Part shown: positions 24,948 through 33,645 of the stretch, one piece after another
Layout: each line of letters begins with the position of its first letter
Position numbering within the stretch: the stretch's first letter is position 1
Assembly (NCBI RefSeq): GCF_030268685.1
Contig: NZ_BSRQ01000001.1
Span: 186,001-250,000, forward strand
DNA length: 64,000 bases
Reading direction: 5' to 3'
Origin: Microtetraspora sp. NBRC 13810
GTDB lineage: Bacteria; Actinomycetota; Actinomycetes; Streptosporangiales; Streptosporangiaceae
Made by a program: the position numbers and the translations under genes
Notes under the pieces: generated by a model
Databases searched by the model: none
What the model saw: the letters and a program-made list of their open reading frames with translations, nothing else
What the model was told of the DNA's origin: nothing

Positions 24948-25778
24948 ATGACCCGTGTCATCGCGCAACGCCGCATTCTCAAGGTCCGCGAAGCCGGGCA
25001 GACGCACCGCGTCGACGCGCTCGCGGCCGAGGAGCCCCTGGAGATCAGGCTCAACGGCCGCCCGCTGACCGTGACGATGCGCACGCCGGGCGACGACTTC
25101 GACCTGGCCTGCGGCTTCCTCGTCAGCGAGGGCGTGATCGGCACGGCGTCGGAGGTCAGCACCATCCGCTACTGCGCCGGTGCCACCGTCGACGGCTCCA
25201 ACACCTACAACGTGCTGGACGTACGGCTGGCGGAGGGCGTGCCGGTGCCGACCGGCTCACTGGAGCGGAACTTCTACACCACGTCGTCCTGCGGCGTCTG
25301 CGGCAAGGCGAGCCTCGACGCCGTACGCACCGTCGCGCGCTGGACGGTGCACGAGGACCCGCTGATCCTGCGGGCCGACGTGGTGTCCGCGCTGCCCGAC
25401 CGCCTCCGGGCGGCGCAGCGCGTCTTCGAACGGACCGGCGGCCTGCACGCGGCCGGCCTGTTCACGCCCGGCGGAGACGCGCTCTGCGTGCGTGAGGACG
25501 TCGGGCGGCACAACGCCGTCGACAAGCTGGTGGGCTGGGCGGTGCGGGAGGACCGCCTGCCCCTGCGCACCAGCGTGCTGATGGTCTCGGGTCGTGCTTC
25601 CTTCGAGCTCGTGCAGAAGGCCGTGATGGCGGGCATCCCAGCGATGTGCGCCGTCTCCGCTCCGTCCTCCCTAGCGGTGGAGCTGGCCGTCGAAGCGGGT
25701 CTCACACTGGTCGGATTCGTCAGGGGCGCGTCGATGAACGTCTACGCGGGCGAACACCGGCTATCGGACGGCGGCTGA
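24948..25778 (+). CDS. fdhD: Formate dehydrogenase accessory sulfurtransferase FdhD
   Basis: This 276-residue FdhD delivers sulfur from the IscS-type desulfurase to the molybdenum (bis-MGD) cofactor of formate dehydrogenase. The two conserved cysteines are in [10 protein letters not shown] (near 120). Other landmarks are [40 protein letters not shown] and [12 protein letters not shown]. The ATG at 24948 follows AGAAGGAC. No structural formate dehydrogenase gene is in the window, yet the gene sits at the edge of the oxalate island behind an operator copy, which fits disposal of formate made from oxalate. Confidence 0.95.
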   Translation: MTRVIAQRRILKVREAGQTHRVDALAAEEPLEIRLNGRPLTVTMRTPGDDFDLACGFLVSEGVIGTASEVSTIRYCAGATVDGSNTYNVLDVRLAEGVPVPTGSLERNFYTTSSCGVCGKASLDAVRTVARWTVHEDPLILRADVVSALPDRLRAAQRVFERTGGLHAAGLFTPGGDALCVREDVGRHNAVDKLVGWAVREDRLPLRTSVLMVSGRASFELVQKAVMAGIPAMCAVSAPSSLAVELAVEAGLTLVGFVRGASMNVYAGEHRLSDGG

Positions 25779-25926
25779 ACGCCGAACGCAGGCGAGGAGC
25801 CGGTCGACGGTCCGCCCCCTTACGTCGACCGGCTCCTCTGGGGAGTGTCCGGTCGATCTTGCCGTCACGAGCGGCGTCGGGGCGGCAGGCCGGAGATCGG
25901 CCGGACACCACCTCAGACCCCACCCG

Positions 25927-25970
25927 GGAACCCCGGTCGCATCACCGATGCGGCCGGGGTTCCGGCTTTT
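25927..25970 (+). terminator. Strong terminator after fdhD
   Basis: GGAACCCCGG-T-CGCATC (25927-25943) pairs with GATGCG-G-CCGGGGTTCC (25947-25963), a 17-bp stem with one T-G wobble and a three-base loop. It is followed by GGCTTTT in the plus direction. It marks the right end of the oxalate island, just before the convergent thioredoxin gene. Confidence 0.88.
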
Positions 25971-25992
25971 CCAGGGCCCAGGGTTCCCGCGG

Positions 25993-26943
25993 CTAGAAGA
26001 GCGCGCTGGCGAGGGCGCGGCGCGCGGCGGCCAGCGCGGGATCGTCCGAGGGCAGCGTCTCGAACAGGCCGAGCAGGTGCACCCGCGCCTTGTCCCGGTC
26101 GGCGCCCGCCGTACGGCGGATCGTGCCGATGAGACGCTCGAAGGCCGCCTCCACCGCGCCGGTGAGCATCTCCAGGTCGGCCATCTGGCACTGCGCCTCG
26201 ACGTCGGAGCCGTCGGCCGCGCGGGCCCGCACGGCGGCCTCGTCGAGGCCCTCCGCGCGCTGGATCAGCGAAATGCCGGCCAGGCCCATCTTGGCGTCCT
26301 CGTTGCCCGGGGAACGGGCGAGCAGCCGCTCGTAGGCGCCGGCCGCGGCGGCGAGGTCGCCGGCGTCGATGGCCTGCTCGGCCGCCGCCAGGTCGGGGTC
26401 GATCCGCGGCTGGTCGGCCGCGCCCTCCTCCTGGCCGGGCGCCGCCTCCTGGTCGTCGGGCGGAAGGTACTGGGCGAGGGCCTCCATGAGCTGGTCGAGC
26501 CACTGCCGCACCTGCGCCTCGGGCATCGCGCCCTGGAAACCGGTCACCGCCTGGCCCTGGAAGATCGCCAGCACGGTGGGGATGCTCTGCACCCTCAGCG
26601 CCTGGCTGATCTGCGGGTTGGCGTCGACGTCGACCTTGGCCAGGAGCCACTTACCGCCCGCCTCCGCGGCGAGCTTCTCCAGGATCGGGCTGAGCTGCTT
26701 GCACGGCTCGCACCAGGTGGCCCACAGGTCCAGGATGACCGGCACGCGCATCGAGCGCTCGATCACATCGGCAGAGAAACTGTCATCGGTGACATCGACT
26801 ACGGACGCCGCCGCCGCTCCGGCCTGGCCGCCTTGCGCGACGACGGCCTCGCGGCGGGCCTGTGCCTCCAGGGCCTGCTTACGGGCACCGAGGTCCACCG
26901 CGCCGTACAGCGATCCGGGTCGATTGAAGTCCGCTGGGCTCAT
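25993..26943 (-). CDS. Thioredoxin/TPR protein (CnoX/YbbN-like co-chaperedoxin)
   Basis: This 316-residue protein has a thioredoxin domain (about 50-155, active site WCEPCK) and a C-terminal helical TPR-like region with AEQAIDAGDLAAAAGAYERL, the arrangement of CnoX/YbbN proteins that protect chaperone clients from oxidation. The N-terminus MSPADFNRPGSLYGAVDLG is a typical actinobacterial lead. I chose the ATG at 26943 because AGGA precedes it. The same thioredoxin lies near the thiolase and nucS genes in mycobacteria, so this is core chromosome. No signal peptide; cytoplasmic. Confidence 0.92.
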   Translation of the reverse strand: MSPADFNRPGSLYGAVDLGARKQALEAQARREAVVAQGGQAGAAAASVVDVTDDSFSADVIERSMRVPVILDLWATWCEPCKQLSPILEKLAAEAGGKWLLAKVDVDANPQISQALRVQSIPTVLAIFQGQAVTGFQGAMPEAQVRQWLDQLMEALAQYLPPDDQEAAPGQEEGAADQPRIDPDLAAAEQAIDAGDLAAAAGAYERLLARSPGNEDAKMGLAGISLIQRAEGLDEAAVRARAADGSDVEAQCQMADLEMLTGAVEAAFERLIGTIRRTAGADRDKARVHLLGLFETLPSDDPALAAARRALASALF

Positions 26944-27096
26944 ACTCCAATCCTGCCGCATAAGCGCGGGCCGCCGTACGACGCGGGGGGCTCAGAGCCG
27001 GAACAGCTCAAGCAACTCGCCGCCGCGCGGGGTGCGGGTGACCCGTACCTCGCGTCCCCGCCGCTCGCGGTTCGGCGGCTGAGCCTGGGCGGTGAG

Positions 27097-27129
27097 CGGC
27101 GTGCCGGGTCGCGGGGACCCGGCACGCCG
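27097..27129 (-). terminator. Terminator after the acyl-CoA mutase gene
   Basis: CGGCGTGCCGGGTC (27097-27110) and GACCCGGCACGCCG (27116-27129) form a perfect 14-bp stem with a five-base loop, 63 bases past the mutase stop codon in the minus direction. There is no T-run. It is the only strong structure in the 248 bases between the mutase and thioredoxin genes. Confidence 0.78.
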
Positions 27130-27191
27130 GTCGTCCGGGGGGCTGCCCGGAAGGGATCCGCTCGGAACAGGGCCGCTCGGAAGGGGGCCGC

Positions 27192-28865
27192 TCAGAAGCG
27201 GGCGGGCTCGGCGTAGACGCCCCACTCGGCGCGCAGCGCGTCGCAGATCTCGCCCAGCGTGGCCTCGGCGCGGGCCGCGTCCACCATCGGGCCGATCATG
27301 TTCTCCGCGCCGCGCGCGGCGGCGACCATACGGGCCAGCGCCGCGTCCACGGCGCCCTGGTCGCGGGCCGCGCGACGCTCGGCGAGGACGCGCTTCTGCT
27401 CGATCTCGACCTCGTGGCCGACCCGCAGGATCTCCAGCGGCTCCTCCACCGAGGCGGTGTGACAGTTGACCCCGACGATCCTCTTCTCGCCCTTCTCCAG
27501 CTTGCGCTGGTAGTCGAAGGCGGCCTCGGCGATCTCGGAGGTGAACCAGCCGTCCTCGATCCCGCGCAGGATGCCGGAGGTCATCGTGCCGTCCGAGCCC
27601 ATGTCGCGGATCTTCGTGAAGATCGCCTCCGCCTCGGCCTCCAGCCGGTCGGTGAGCGCCTCCACGTACCACGCGCCGCCGAGCGGGTCGGCGACGTTGG
27701 CCACCTCGGTCTCTTCCATGATCACCTGCTGGGTGCGCAGGGCGATCTCGGCGGCCTTCTCCGAGGGCAGTGCGAGCACCTCGTCCAGGGCGTTGGTGTG
27801 CAGCGAGTTGGTGCCGCCCAGCACGGCCGCCAGCGCCTCGACGGCGGTCCTGACGATGTTGTTGTCCGGCTGCTGCGCGGTGAGCGAAACGCCGGCCGTC
27901 TGGGTGTGGAAGCGCAGCCACTGCGCCTTCTCGGTGCGCGCGCCGTAGACGTCGCGCAGCCACCTCGCCCAGATCCGGCGGGCGGCGCGGAACTTGGCGA
28001 TCTCCTCGAAGAAGTCGATGTGCGCGTCGAAGAAGAACGACAGGCCGGGCGCGAAGACGTCCACGTCGAGCCCGCGGGACAGGCCGAGCTCGACGTAGCC
28101 GAACCCGTCGGCCAGGGTGAAGGCCAGCTCCTGCGCGGCCGTGGAACCGGCCTCCCTGATGTGGTAGCCGGAGACCGACAGCGGCTTGTAGGCGGGGATC
28201 TCCGCCGCGCAGTACTCCATCAGGTCGCCGATCAGCCGCAGGTGCGGCTCGGGGGCGAAGAGCCACTCCTTCTGCGCGATGTACTCCTTGAAGATGTCCG
28301 TCTGCAGGGTGCCGTTGAGGCCGCCGACCGGCACGCCCTGGCGCTCAGCCGCGACGAGGTACATGCAGAAGATCGGCACCGCGGGGCCGCTGATCGTCAT
28401 CGACGTGGTGACGTCGCCCAGCGGGATGCCGTCGAACAGCAGGTCCATGTCGGCGGCGGAGTCGATCGCCACCCCGCAGTGCCCGACCTCGCCCAGCGAG
28501 CGCGGGTCGTCGGAGTCGCGGCCCATCAGGGTGGGCATGTCGAAGGCCACGGAGAGGCCGCCGCCGCCCGCGCCGAGGATCATCTTGTAGCGCTCGTTGG
28601 TCTGCCGGGCGTTGCCGAACCCGGCGAACTGCCGGATGGTCCACGCCTTGCCGCGGTAGCCGGTGGCGTGCAGCCCGCGGGTGAAGGGGTATTCCCCCGG
28701 CCACCCGATCCGCGCCATCCGGGGGTCGCCGGTCCCCTCCGGCGGGCCGTAGACGGGGTCCACCTCCAGCCCGGAGAGCGTGCGGAACTCACCGTCCCGC
28801 CGGCGCGACCGGTCGAAGCGCGCCTGCCAGCGGCTCCGCCCCTCGGCGATCTCGTGCTCCTCCAT
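27192..28865 (-). CDS. icmA: Isobutyryl-CoA mutase large subunit (IcmA-type)
   Basis: This 557-residue mutase subunit lacks the C-terminal B12 domain, as in two-subunit acyl-CoA mutases. It would interconvert isobutyryl-CoA and n-butyryl-CoA together with a separate small B12 subunit (IcmB), which is not in this window. Two residues separating isobutyryl-CoA from methylmalonyl-CoA mutases are readable: Phe80 in TIRQFAGFG (Tyr in methylmalonyl-CoA mutase) and Gln198 in YIAQKEWLF (Arg there). The ATG follows GGAGGGG. Upstream is a perfect palindrome and a MarR gene; meaB, thiolase and epimerase genes lie nearby. Role: valine, butyrate or fatty-acid-derived CoA metabolism. Confidence 0.9.
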   Translation of the reverse strand: MEEHEIAEGRSRWQARFDRSRRRDGEFRTLSGLEVDPVYGPPEGTGDPRMARIGWPGEYPFTRGLHATGYRGKAWTIRQFAGFGNARQTNERYKMILGAGGGGLSVAFDMPTLMGRDSDDPRSLGEVGHCGVAIDSAADMDLLFDGIPLGDVTTSMTISGPAVPIFCMYLVAAERQGVPVGGLNGTLQTDIFKEYIAQKEWLFAPEPHLRLIGDLMEYCAAEIPAYKPLSVSGYHIREAGSTAAQELAFTLADGFGYVELGLSRGLDVDVFAPGLSFFFDAHIDFFEEIAKFRAARRIWARWLRDVYGARTEKAQWLRFHTQTAGVSLTAQQPDNNIVRTAVEALAAVLGGTNSLHTNALDEVLALPSEKAAEIALRTQQVIMEETEVANVADPLGGAWYVEALTDRLEAEAEAIFTKIRDMGSDGTMTSGILRGIEDGWFTSEIAEAAFDYQRKLEKGEKRIVGVNCHTASVEEPLEILRVGHEVEIEQKRVLAERRAARDQGAVDAALARMVAAARGAENMIGPMVDAARAEATLGEICDALRAEWGVYAEPARF

Positions 28866-28911
28866 TGCTGCCCCTCCATGTCCCGGTACGGCAGTGCGTC
28901 ACGCCCTGCAA

Positions 28912-28949
28912 CGGGTAACTACTAGGACGTCCTAGTAATTTTACCCGAC
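28912..28949 (-). promoter_or_regulatory. Palindromic operator between MarR gene and icmA
   Basis: TACTAGGACGTCCTAGTA (28920-28937) is a perfect 18-bp palindrome, enclosed by a second inverted repeat CGGGTAA / TTACCCG. It lies 55 bases upstream of icmA and just after the MarR gene in the same direction. A MarR dimer site is the natural reading; the surrounding A/T-rich bases could be the icmA promoter. Confidence 0.7.
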
Positions 28950-28979
28950 GCCTGCCCCCATGCATAAGGGCGGGCGGGA

Positions 28980-29489
28980 TCAGGCGAAGTCGCCGGCCGC
29001 GACCCGCAGGGTGCGCAGCCGAGCGAAGAGGTCCTCCAGCTCCGACTCGCCGTACATGGTCATCCCGAAGCCGGCGGCCATCAGGTCGGCGGTGGCCCGG
29101 CGCACCAGGTCACGACCCTCGTCGGTGATCTCGGCCAGCACCCCGCGGCCGTCCTTCGGGTTGCGCAGCCTGCGCACCAGGCCGGCCCGCTCCAGGCGGT
29201 CCACCGTGTTCGTCACGCTCGTCGGGTGCACCATCAGCCGCTCGCCGATCTTGGACAGCGGCAGCGCGCCCGCCTTGCTGAAAGTGAGCAGAACCAGCGC
29301 TTCATACCGGGCGAAGGTCAAGTCATACGGTTTGAGCAGCGCGTCAAGTTGCGACAACAGGATCTGATGCGCTCTCATGATCGAGGTGACCGCCGCCATG
29401 GCCGAGGACGGCCCGAAGTGAGCACGCCAGGTCTCCGCGGCGCGCTCGATCGGGTCGAAAGGCAAGTTCAGGGGCTGACCGGTAGACAC
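28980..29489 (-). CDS. MarR-family transcriptional regulator
   Basis: This 169-residue winged-helix regulator has the MarR landmarks LTFARYEALVLLTFSKAG, LPLSKIGERLMVHPTSVTNTV and the wing VRRLRNPKDGRGVLAEIT with its conserved Asp-Arg-Gly. N- and C-terminal helices form the dimer interface. It precedes icmA in the same direction and is probably the protein that binds the palindrome between them; an acyl-CoA or related acid is a plausible ligand. Upstream is a divergent membrane-protein gene across a 322-base gap. Confidence 0.93.
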   Translation of the reverse strand: MSTGQPLNLPFDPIERAAETWRAHFGPSSAMAAVTSIMRAHQILLSQLDALLKPYDLTFARYEALVLLTFSKAGALPLSKIGERLMVHPTSVTNTVDRLERAGLVRRLRNPKDGRGVLAEITDEGRDLVRRATADLMAAGFGMTMYGESELEDLFARLRTLRVAAGDFA

Positions 29490-29811
29490 AGCGTTTACGG
29501 TAGCGCGGCCTCGTCCCGATTCGCCCGCTTACGTTGAGTAATCAAATTCACGGCTTGACCAAAGAACTCACCCGTCAAACATCACTCTCAGTTATGGTTC
29601 TCGCACGTAAGGTGAGGCGGAGGCCAAGTGGCCGCATCGCCGGGGCGGATGTGCCCCGGCTCGTCCTCGATCCGGGCCGGCGGGGGAAGTCAGGCCCGGA
29701 GCACTGCGCCGAGGGGAACCGGCGCGCGGGACGAGGGTCCGCCCGCCCAGGGGCACAGGGGGTGCTTGATGAAGAGCTACTGGAGTCCGCCGTCACGGCG
29801 GATGTCGAGAC
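29490..29811. other. Divergent gap between MarR gene and membrane protein gene
   Basis: About 320 bases. The first 100 are A/T-richer than surroundings and hold weak inverted repeats (TTGA-GTAA-TCAA at 29533, and TTGAC / GTCAA at 29552-29576), possible MarR autoregulatory sequence. The remainder is GC-rich with no family-like ORF; a 93-codon frame ending over the next start codon has no RBS. Confidence 0.35.
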
Positions 29812-31593
29812 ATGAGGGGAACCGCCGGTCGCAAACGGCGTGCCCGGGACACCGGCGCGCGCGTCGAGGTGCGTAGGCACAAGGGCGTTTCACGCGAGGA
29901 GCTCAAGCAGAGCACGGCCCTGACGGTCGCGCTGCTGCTCGTGCTCGGCCTCGCGGCCGCGTGGAGCGTCCTGATACCCGGCGTCGACGCCTGGGAGAAC
30001 ATCGTCGTCGCGGTCATCGGCTCGCTGCGGCTGACCGGCCCGGTGGCGGCGGCGTTCGCCTGCTGGGTGGCGGTCCGCAAGCGCAGGGTCCGCGCCAGGC
30101 GCGCGCTCACCACCTGGCGGGCGCTGAAGCCGCCACTGGCGATCATGACCGTGGTGGCCGGCTCGTTCGCCGCGACCGCGCTGCTGCTGGCGGTCCGGAG
30201 CGTGCTCAGCGAGCACGCGGGCAGGATCCCGCCGAGCGGCCTGGCGATGGGCATGGCCGGGCTGGCGCTCTACGTGTCGATCGGCTGGGTCGTGGGCTGG
30301 ATGCTGCCGCGGGCGTGGACGCCGCTGCTCGCCGCGCTCGGCTGCTACGCGCTGTTCGCCTGGCTCGCCATGGGGCCCACCTGGGCCGACCGGCTCGCGC
30401 CCGCGACGCGGGAGCCGTACGACGTCTTCCGGGGGCTGAGCGCCTCGGAGTTCATGGACCAGACGCTGTGGCTGGTCGGGGCGAGCACCGCGGTGCTCCT
30501 CGGCTGGGCGGCGGCGGTCACCCGGCGGGTGCTCGTGCTGGCCGCGGCGTCGCTGGCCGTGCTCGCCGCCGCCACCGGCGTGGCCAGGCTGGTGGACCAG
30601 CCGCAGCAGGTCTCCGCCGTGCAGCACGTGGTCTACAGCTGCCAGGAGTGGCCGATCACGGTGTGTGTGCACCCCGGAATGCGCAGCGGCCTCCCCGTCC
30701 TCGGCGAGGCGTTCACCACGATCGCCTCCCGGCTGGCCGGCACGCCCGCCGAGTTCAGCAGGGTGGAGCAGCGCCCGTACCGGGAGGGGCCGACGCCCGG
30801 TTCCGGCACCGTGCCGGTGCACATGCACGACCTGGCCGCCGGGTTCGCCGACAAGGCGGTGGCCGACTTCCTCAACAGCCTGGCGGCGAAGTGCCCGGAC
30901 CACACCGCGGCCGGCTACCGCGCGATCGTCATGAGCTGGCTGCGCGGCGAGCCGCTGCCGCCCAGCCGGCTGCCCGGCCACCGGTACGCGACGACGTGGT
31001 TCTCCTCGCAGACCGAGGCGCAGCGGCGCGAGTGGCTGCGCATGTTCTACGCGGACTTCACCCGGTGCAGCCTGCGCGGCGAGCACTTCGGCGGCGGCCC
31101 GCACCTCTACGCGCAGCCCCGGGAGCGCACGGAGCTCCCGGAGGCGCCGCAGCCGCACCTCGTCCCGCCGTCGCCGCGGGAGGGCGCCACCGCCGCGCCC
31201 GCCGTTCCCCAGCCCGGCCAGTCCGGGCCGCCGCCCGCCGGTCCGGGGCACCACCGTCCCCCGGGCGTCCCCGGGCACCTCGACACCCCGGGTGCCCACG
31301 ACATCGCGACGGCCCGCGGCACGCCGTTCGACCGGGACGAGGTACGCGGCCACGTGCGCGACGGCGGGCACGACCGGCACGACCGCTTCGACCGGGACGA
31401 CCGCCGCCACCCGCACGGCCCGTTCGGCGACCACCGGTCCCCCCTCCCGCACGGCGGCGACACGCCGTCCCGCCCGCTCGCCCCGGGCCGGCCCCTGCCG
31501 GGCGGCCCGTACGGCCACGAAGGCACGCCGGGCGCCCCCGGGACACCGGGCACGACACCCGAACGCGCCCACCGGCTGGCGGACACCGCATGA
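29812..31593 (+). CDS. Multi-span membrane protein with long low-complexity tail
   Basis: This 593-residue protein has six to seven membrane helices in the first 270 residues (VALLLVLGLAAAWSVL, then spans near 72, 110, 143, 168, 220 and 240). A soluble region follows with cysteines (VYSCQEWPITVCVHPGM, LAAKCPDH, FTRCSLRGEH), then about 160 residues of Pro/His/Asp/Gly-rich tail ending in TTPERAHRLADTA. The cysteine-bearing part resembles extracytoplasmic domains of ABC-2-like actinobacterial membrane proteins, but I cannot name the family. The start is uncertain: no good RBS precedes the ATG and later GTG codons are possible. A DUF4230 protein follows 79 bases downstream. Confidence 0.7.
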   Translation: MRGTAGRKRRARDTGARVEVRRHKGVSREELKQSTALTVALLLVLGLAAAWSVLIPGVDAWENIVVAVIGSLRLTGPVAAAFACWVAVRKRRVRARRALTTWRALKPPLAIMTVVAGSFAATALLLAVRSVLSEHAGRIPPSGLAMGMAGLALYVSIGWVVGWMLPRAWTPLLAALGCYALFAWLAMGPTWADRLAPATREPYDVFRGLSASEFMDQTLWLVGASTAVLLGWAAAVTRRVLVLAAASLAVLAAATGVARLVDQPQQVSAVQHVVYSCQEWPITVCVHPGMRSGLPVLGEAFTTIASRLAGTPAEFSRVEQRPYREGPTPGSGTVPVHMHDLAAGFADKAVADFLNSLAAKCPDHTAAGYRAIVMSWLRGEPLPPSRLPGHRYATTWFSSQTEAQRREWLRMFYADFTRCSLRGEHFGGGPHLYAQPRERTELPEAPQPHLVPPSPREGATAAPAVPQPGQSGPPPAGPGHHRPPGVPGHLDTPGAHDIATARGTPFDRDEVRGHVRDGGHDRHDRFDRDDRRHPHGPFGDHRSPLPHGGDTPSRPLAPGRPLPGGPYGHEGTPGAPGTPGTTPERAHRLADTA

Positions 31594-31672
31594 CGGTCAC
31601 AAGATCGTCCCGGCCCGCGGGGAGGCGGCGAAATCAGGTGATAAGCCGTCTCCCACGGGAAGGAACAGACCC

Positions 31673-32356
31673 GTGACGCCCACTCCCCCCGAGGCACCCC
31701 CGACCACGCCGGCGCCGGCCCCTCGCAGCCGCCGAGGATGGCGCGTCCTCGCCGGGTTCGTCGTCATCGTCGTGCTGCTGGCGGCGGGCGGGTGGCTCGC
31801 CTGGTCCTGGGTGGACCCCCTGCGGGAGCGCCCGATCGACCGCAGCCAGCCGGTGCTGCTCCAGTCGATCCACGACCTGAGCAGGTTCGAGGCCGCCACC
31901 GGCAGCTTCCAGGTGGTCGTGGACCTGGAGAAGGACGCCGCCTTCCTGCCGGACGCGATCAAGGGCACCCGCACGCTCTTCGTCGGCGCGGGCTCCGTCG
32001 ACGCCTACGTCGACTTCTCCGGCCTGACCGGCGACGCCGTCACCGTCTCCGCCGACCGCACCCAGGTCACCGTACGGCTGCCGCGCGCCCAACTGGAACG
32101 GCCCAGCCTGGACAACGAGCGCTCCTACACCTACCACCAGCAGCGCGGCATCCTCGACCGGGTCCAGGACTTCCTGTCCTCCTCCCCGCAGAACCAGCAG
32201 GAGCTCTACGTGCTGGCCGAGCGGAAGATCGGCGAGGCGGCGCAGGCCAGCGACCTGCGCAACCGCGCCGACCAGAACGCCAAGGCGATGCTGGAGGGCC
32301 TCATGAAGTCCCTCGGCTTCACCAAGGTCACCATCCGCTTCGCCGACGAGCCCTGA
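31673..32356 (+). CDS. DUF4230 domain membrane-anchored protein
   Basis: This 227-residue protein has a Pro-rich cytoplasmic lead (about 1-22), one membrane span (VLAGFVVIVVLLAAGGWLAW) and an extracytoplasmic DUF4230 domain with QSIHDLSRFEAATGSFQVVV, VDAYVDFSGL and ERKIGEAAQASDLRNRA. The GTG start follows GGAAGGA. DUF4230 proteins are widespread in Gram-positive bacteria and of unknown function. It may be co-transcribed with the membrane protein upstream. Confidence 0.88.
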   Translation: MTPTPPEAPPTTPAPAPRSRRGWRVLAGFVVIVVLLAAGGWLAWSWVDPLRERPIDRSQPVLLQSIHDLSRFEAATGSFQVVVDLEKDAAFLPDAIKGTRTLFVGAGSVDAYVDFSGLTGDAVTVSADRTQVTVRLPRAQLERPSLDNERSYTYHQQRGILDRVQDFLSSSPQNQQELYVLAERKIGEAAQASDLRNRADQNAKAMLEGLMKSLGFTKVTIRFADEP

Positions 32357-32393
32357 CCCCCGCGCCCGCTTCCCGCCCGAAACCCCGCGCCGC

Positions 32394-32530
32394 GCCCGGC
32401 CCGTGCGTGCTGGAGGCCGGGAGCGGCCCGGCCCGTGCGCGCCGAAGGCCAGGGGCGGCCCGGCCCGTGCGCGCCGGAGGCGGGGGCGGCCCGGCCCGTG
32501 CGCGCCGGAGGCCGGGAGCGGCCCGCTGCG
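32394..32530. repeat. Tandem repeat, about four copies of a 32-bp GC-rich unit
   Basis: The motif GGCCCGTGCG(C/T)GC recurs with spacings of 32, 32 and 31 bases (GTGCG at 32403, 32435, 32467 and 32498), each copy followed by a variant of CGGAGGCCGGGAGC. It fills the gap between the convergent DUF4230 and meaB genes. It is probably non-coding. It may also act as a bidirectional stop through its stems. Confidence 0.75.
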
Positions 32531-32558
32531 GGCGGGGCGGAGGGCGGGGGGCGGTGGG

Positions 32559-33566
32559 TCAGGAGACGGCGGCGACGAGTTCGTCGGCGGCGGTGTAGGG
32601 GTCGGTGTCGCCGGACAGGACGCGGCCGGCCAGGGCGTCGAGGCGGCGGTCGCCGTGCAGGCCGGCGAAGGCCGACCGCAGCGACGTCAGCGCGATGGCC
32701 TCGATCTCGTCCCGTGCCCTGACCAGGCGCCTGCGCGCCAGCTCGCCGGACTCCGCGAGGAAGTCACGGTGCGCCTCGATCGCCTCGACCACGTCGCCCC
32801 GGCCCTCTCCGCGCATGGCGACCGTGGTCACGATCGGCGGCCGCCACGGCCGCTCCACCAGGCCGAGCATGTTCCGCAGCTCGCGCACGGTGGCCTGCGC
32901 GCCCTCGCGGTCGGCCTTGTTGACCACGAAGACGTCGGCGACCTCCAGGATGCCCGCCTTCGCCGCCTGGACGCCGTCGCCCATGCCGGGGGCGAGCAGC
33001 ACCACGGTGGTGTCGGCGAGGGAGGCGATGTCCACCTCGGCCTGGCCGACGCCGACGGTCTCGATCAGGATCACCTCGCAGCCCGCCGCGGCGAGCACCC
33101 GCAACGCCTGCGGGGTGGCCCAGGCCAGCCCGCCCAGGTGTCCCCGGCTGGCCATCGAGCGGATGAACACGCCCGGGTCGGTCGCGTGGTCCTGCATCCT
33201 GACCCGGTCGCCGAGCAGCGCGCCGCCGGTGAACGGGCTGGACGGGTCCACCGCGAGGACCCCGACCTTCATCCCCTGCTCACGGTAGGCACGCACGAGC
33301 ATCCCGGTGGACGTCGACTTGCCCACCCCGGGCGATCCGGTGAGCCCGATGACCCGGGCCGGCCGCGCCCCGCGCCCGGCGGCGCACAGCTCGGCCGTGA
33401 TCGCCCGCAGCTCGGGCGCGCCGTTCTCGATCAGGGAGATCAGCCGGGCGACCGCCCGGGTCTCCCCCTCGACGGCCCGCCCGACGAGCTTGCCCACGTC
33501 CGTCCGGCCCGTGTCCGTCCGGCCCGTGTCCGTCCGGCCCGTACCCGTCATGCCCGCGCCCGTCAT
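32559..33566 (-). CDS. meaB: MeaB/ArgK-type G-protein chaperone of B12 acyl-CoA mutases
   Basis: This protein of up to 335 residues is a G3E-family GTPase guarding cofactor loading of methylmalonyl- or isobutyryl-CoA mutase. P-loop GLTGSPGVGKST, switch and metal motifs VDPSSPFTGGALLGDR and ETVGVGQAE, and the base-specificity NKAD are all present. The first 20 or so residues (MTGAGMTGTGRTDTGRTD and on) are encoded by 15-bp tandem repeats that continue upstream into the gap, so the true start may be the GTG at 33497 (GKLVGRAVEGE). It follows the thiolase gene by about 80 bases. Function fits the nearby mutase and epimerase genes. Confidence 0.92.
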   Translation of the reverse strand: MTGAGMTGTGRTDTGRTDTGRTDVGKLVGRAVEGETRAVARLISLIENGAPELRAITAELCAAGRGARPARVIGLTGSPGVGKSTSTGMLVRAYREQGMKVGVLAVDPSSPFTGGALLGDRVRMQDHATDPGVFIRSMASRGHLGGLAWATPQALRVLAAAGCEVILIETVGVGQAEVDIASLADTTVVLLAPGMGDGVQAAKAGILEVADVFVVNKADREGAQATVRELRNMLGLVERPWRPPIVTTVAMRGEGRGDVVEAIEAHRDFLAESGELARRRLVRARDEIEAIALTSLRSAFAGLHGDRRLDALAGRVLSGDTDPYTAADELVAAVS

Positions 33567-33632
33567 GCTGTGTCCGTCATGCCCGTGTCCGTCACGCCCG
33601 TGTGCGTCACGCCCGTGTGCGTCATGCTTGTG
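33498..33632. repeat. Nine 15-bp tandem repeats across the meaB start
   Basis: A 15-base unit, from GTCCGTCCGGCCCGT (three near-perfect copies at 33498-33542) to degenerate forms such as TCCGTCACGCCCGTG, repeats to 33632. It runs from the meaB N-terminal codons into the gap beside the thiolase stop. In the meaB frame it reads TGRTD/MTGTG pentapeptides, so the coding frame is kept whatever the copy number. Confidence 0.85.
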
Positions 33633-33645
33633 GCCACCGGGGGCG

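Noticed and set aside
24750-25007. Minus-strand cysteine-rich frame opposite the fdhD start
   Set aside because: Overlaps a firm gene, lacks an RBS and has no recognisable motif.
29534-29815. 93-codon frame ending over the start of the membrane protein gene
   Set aside because: No RBS, composition not like neighbours, and the first part lies in the A/T-rich promoter region.
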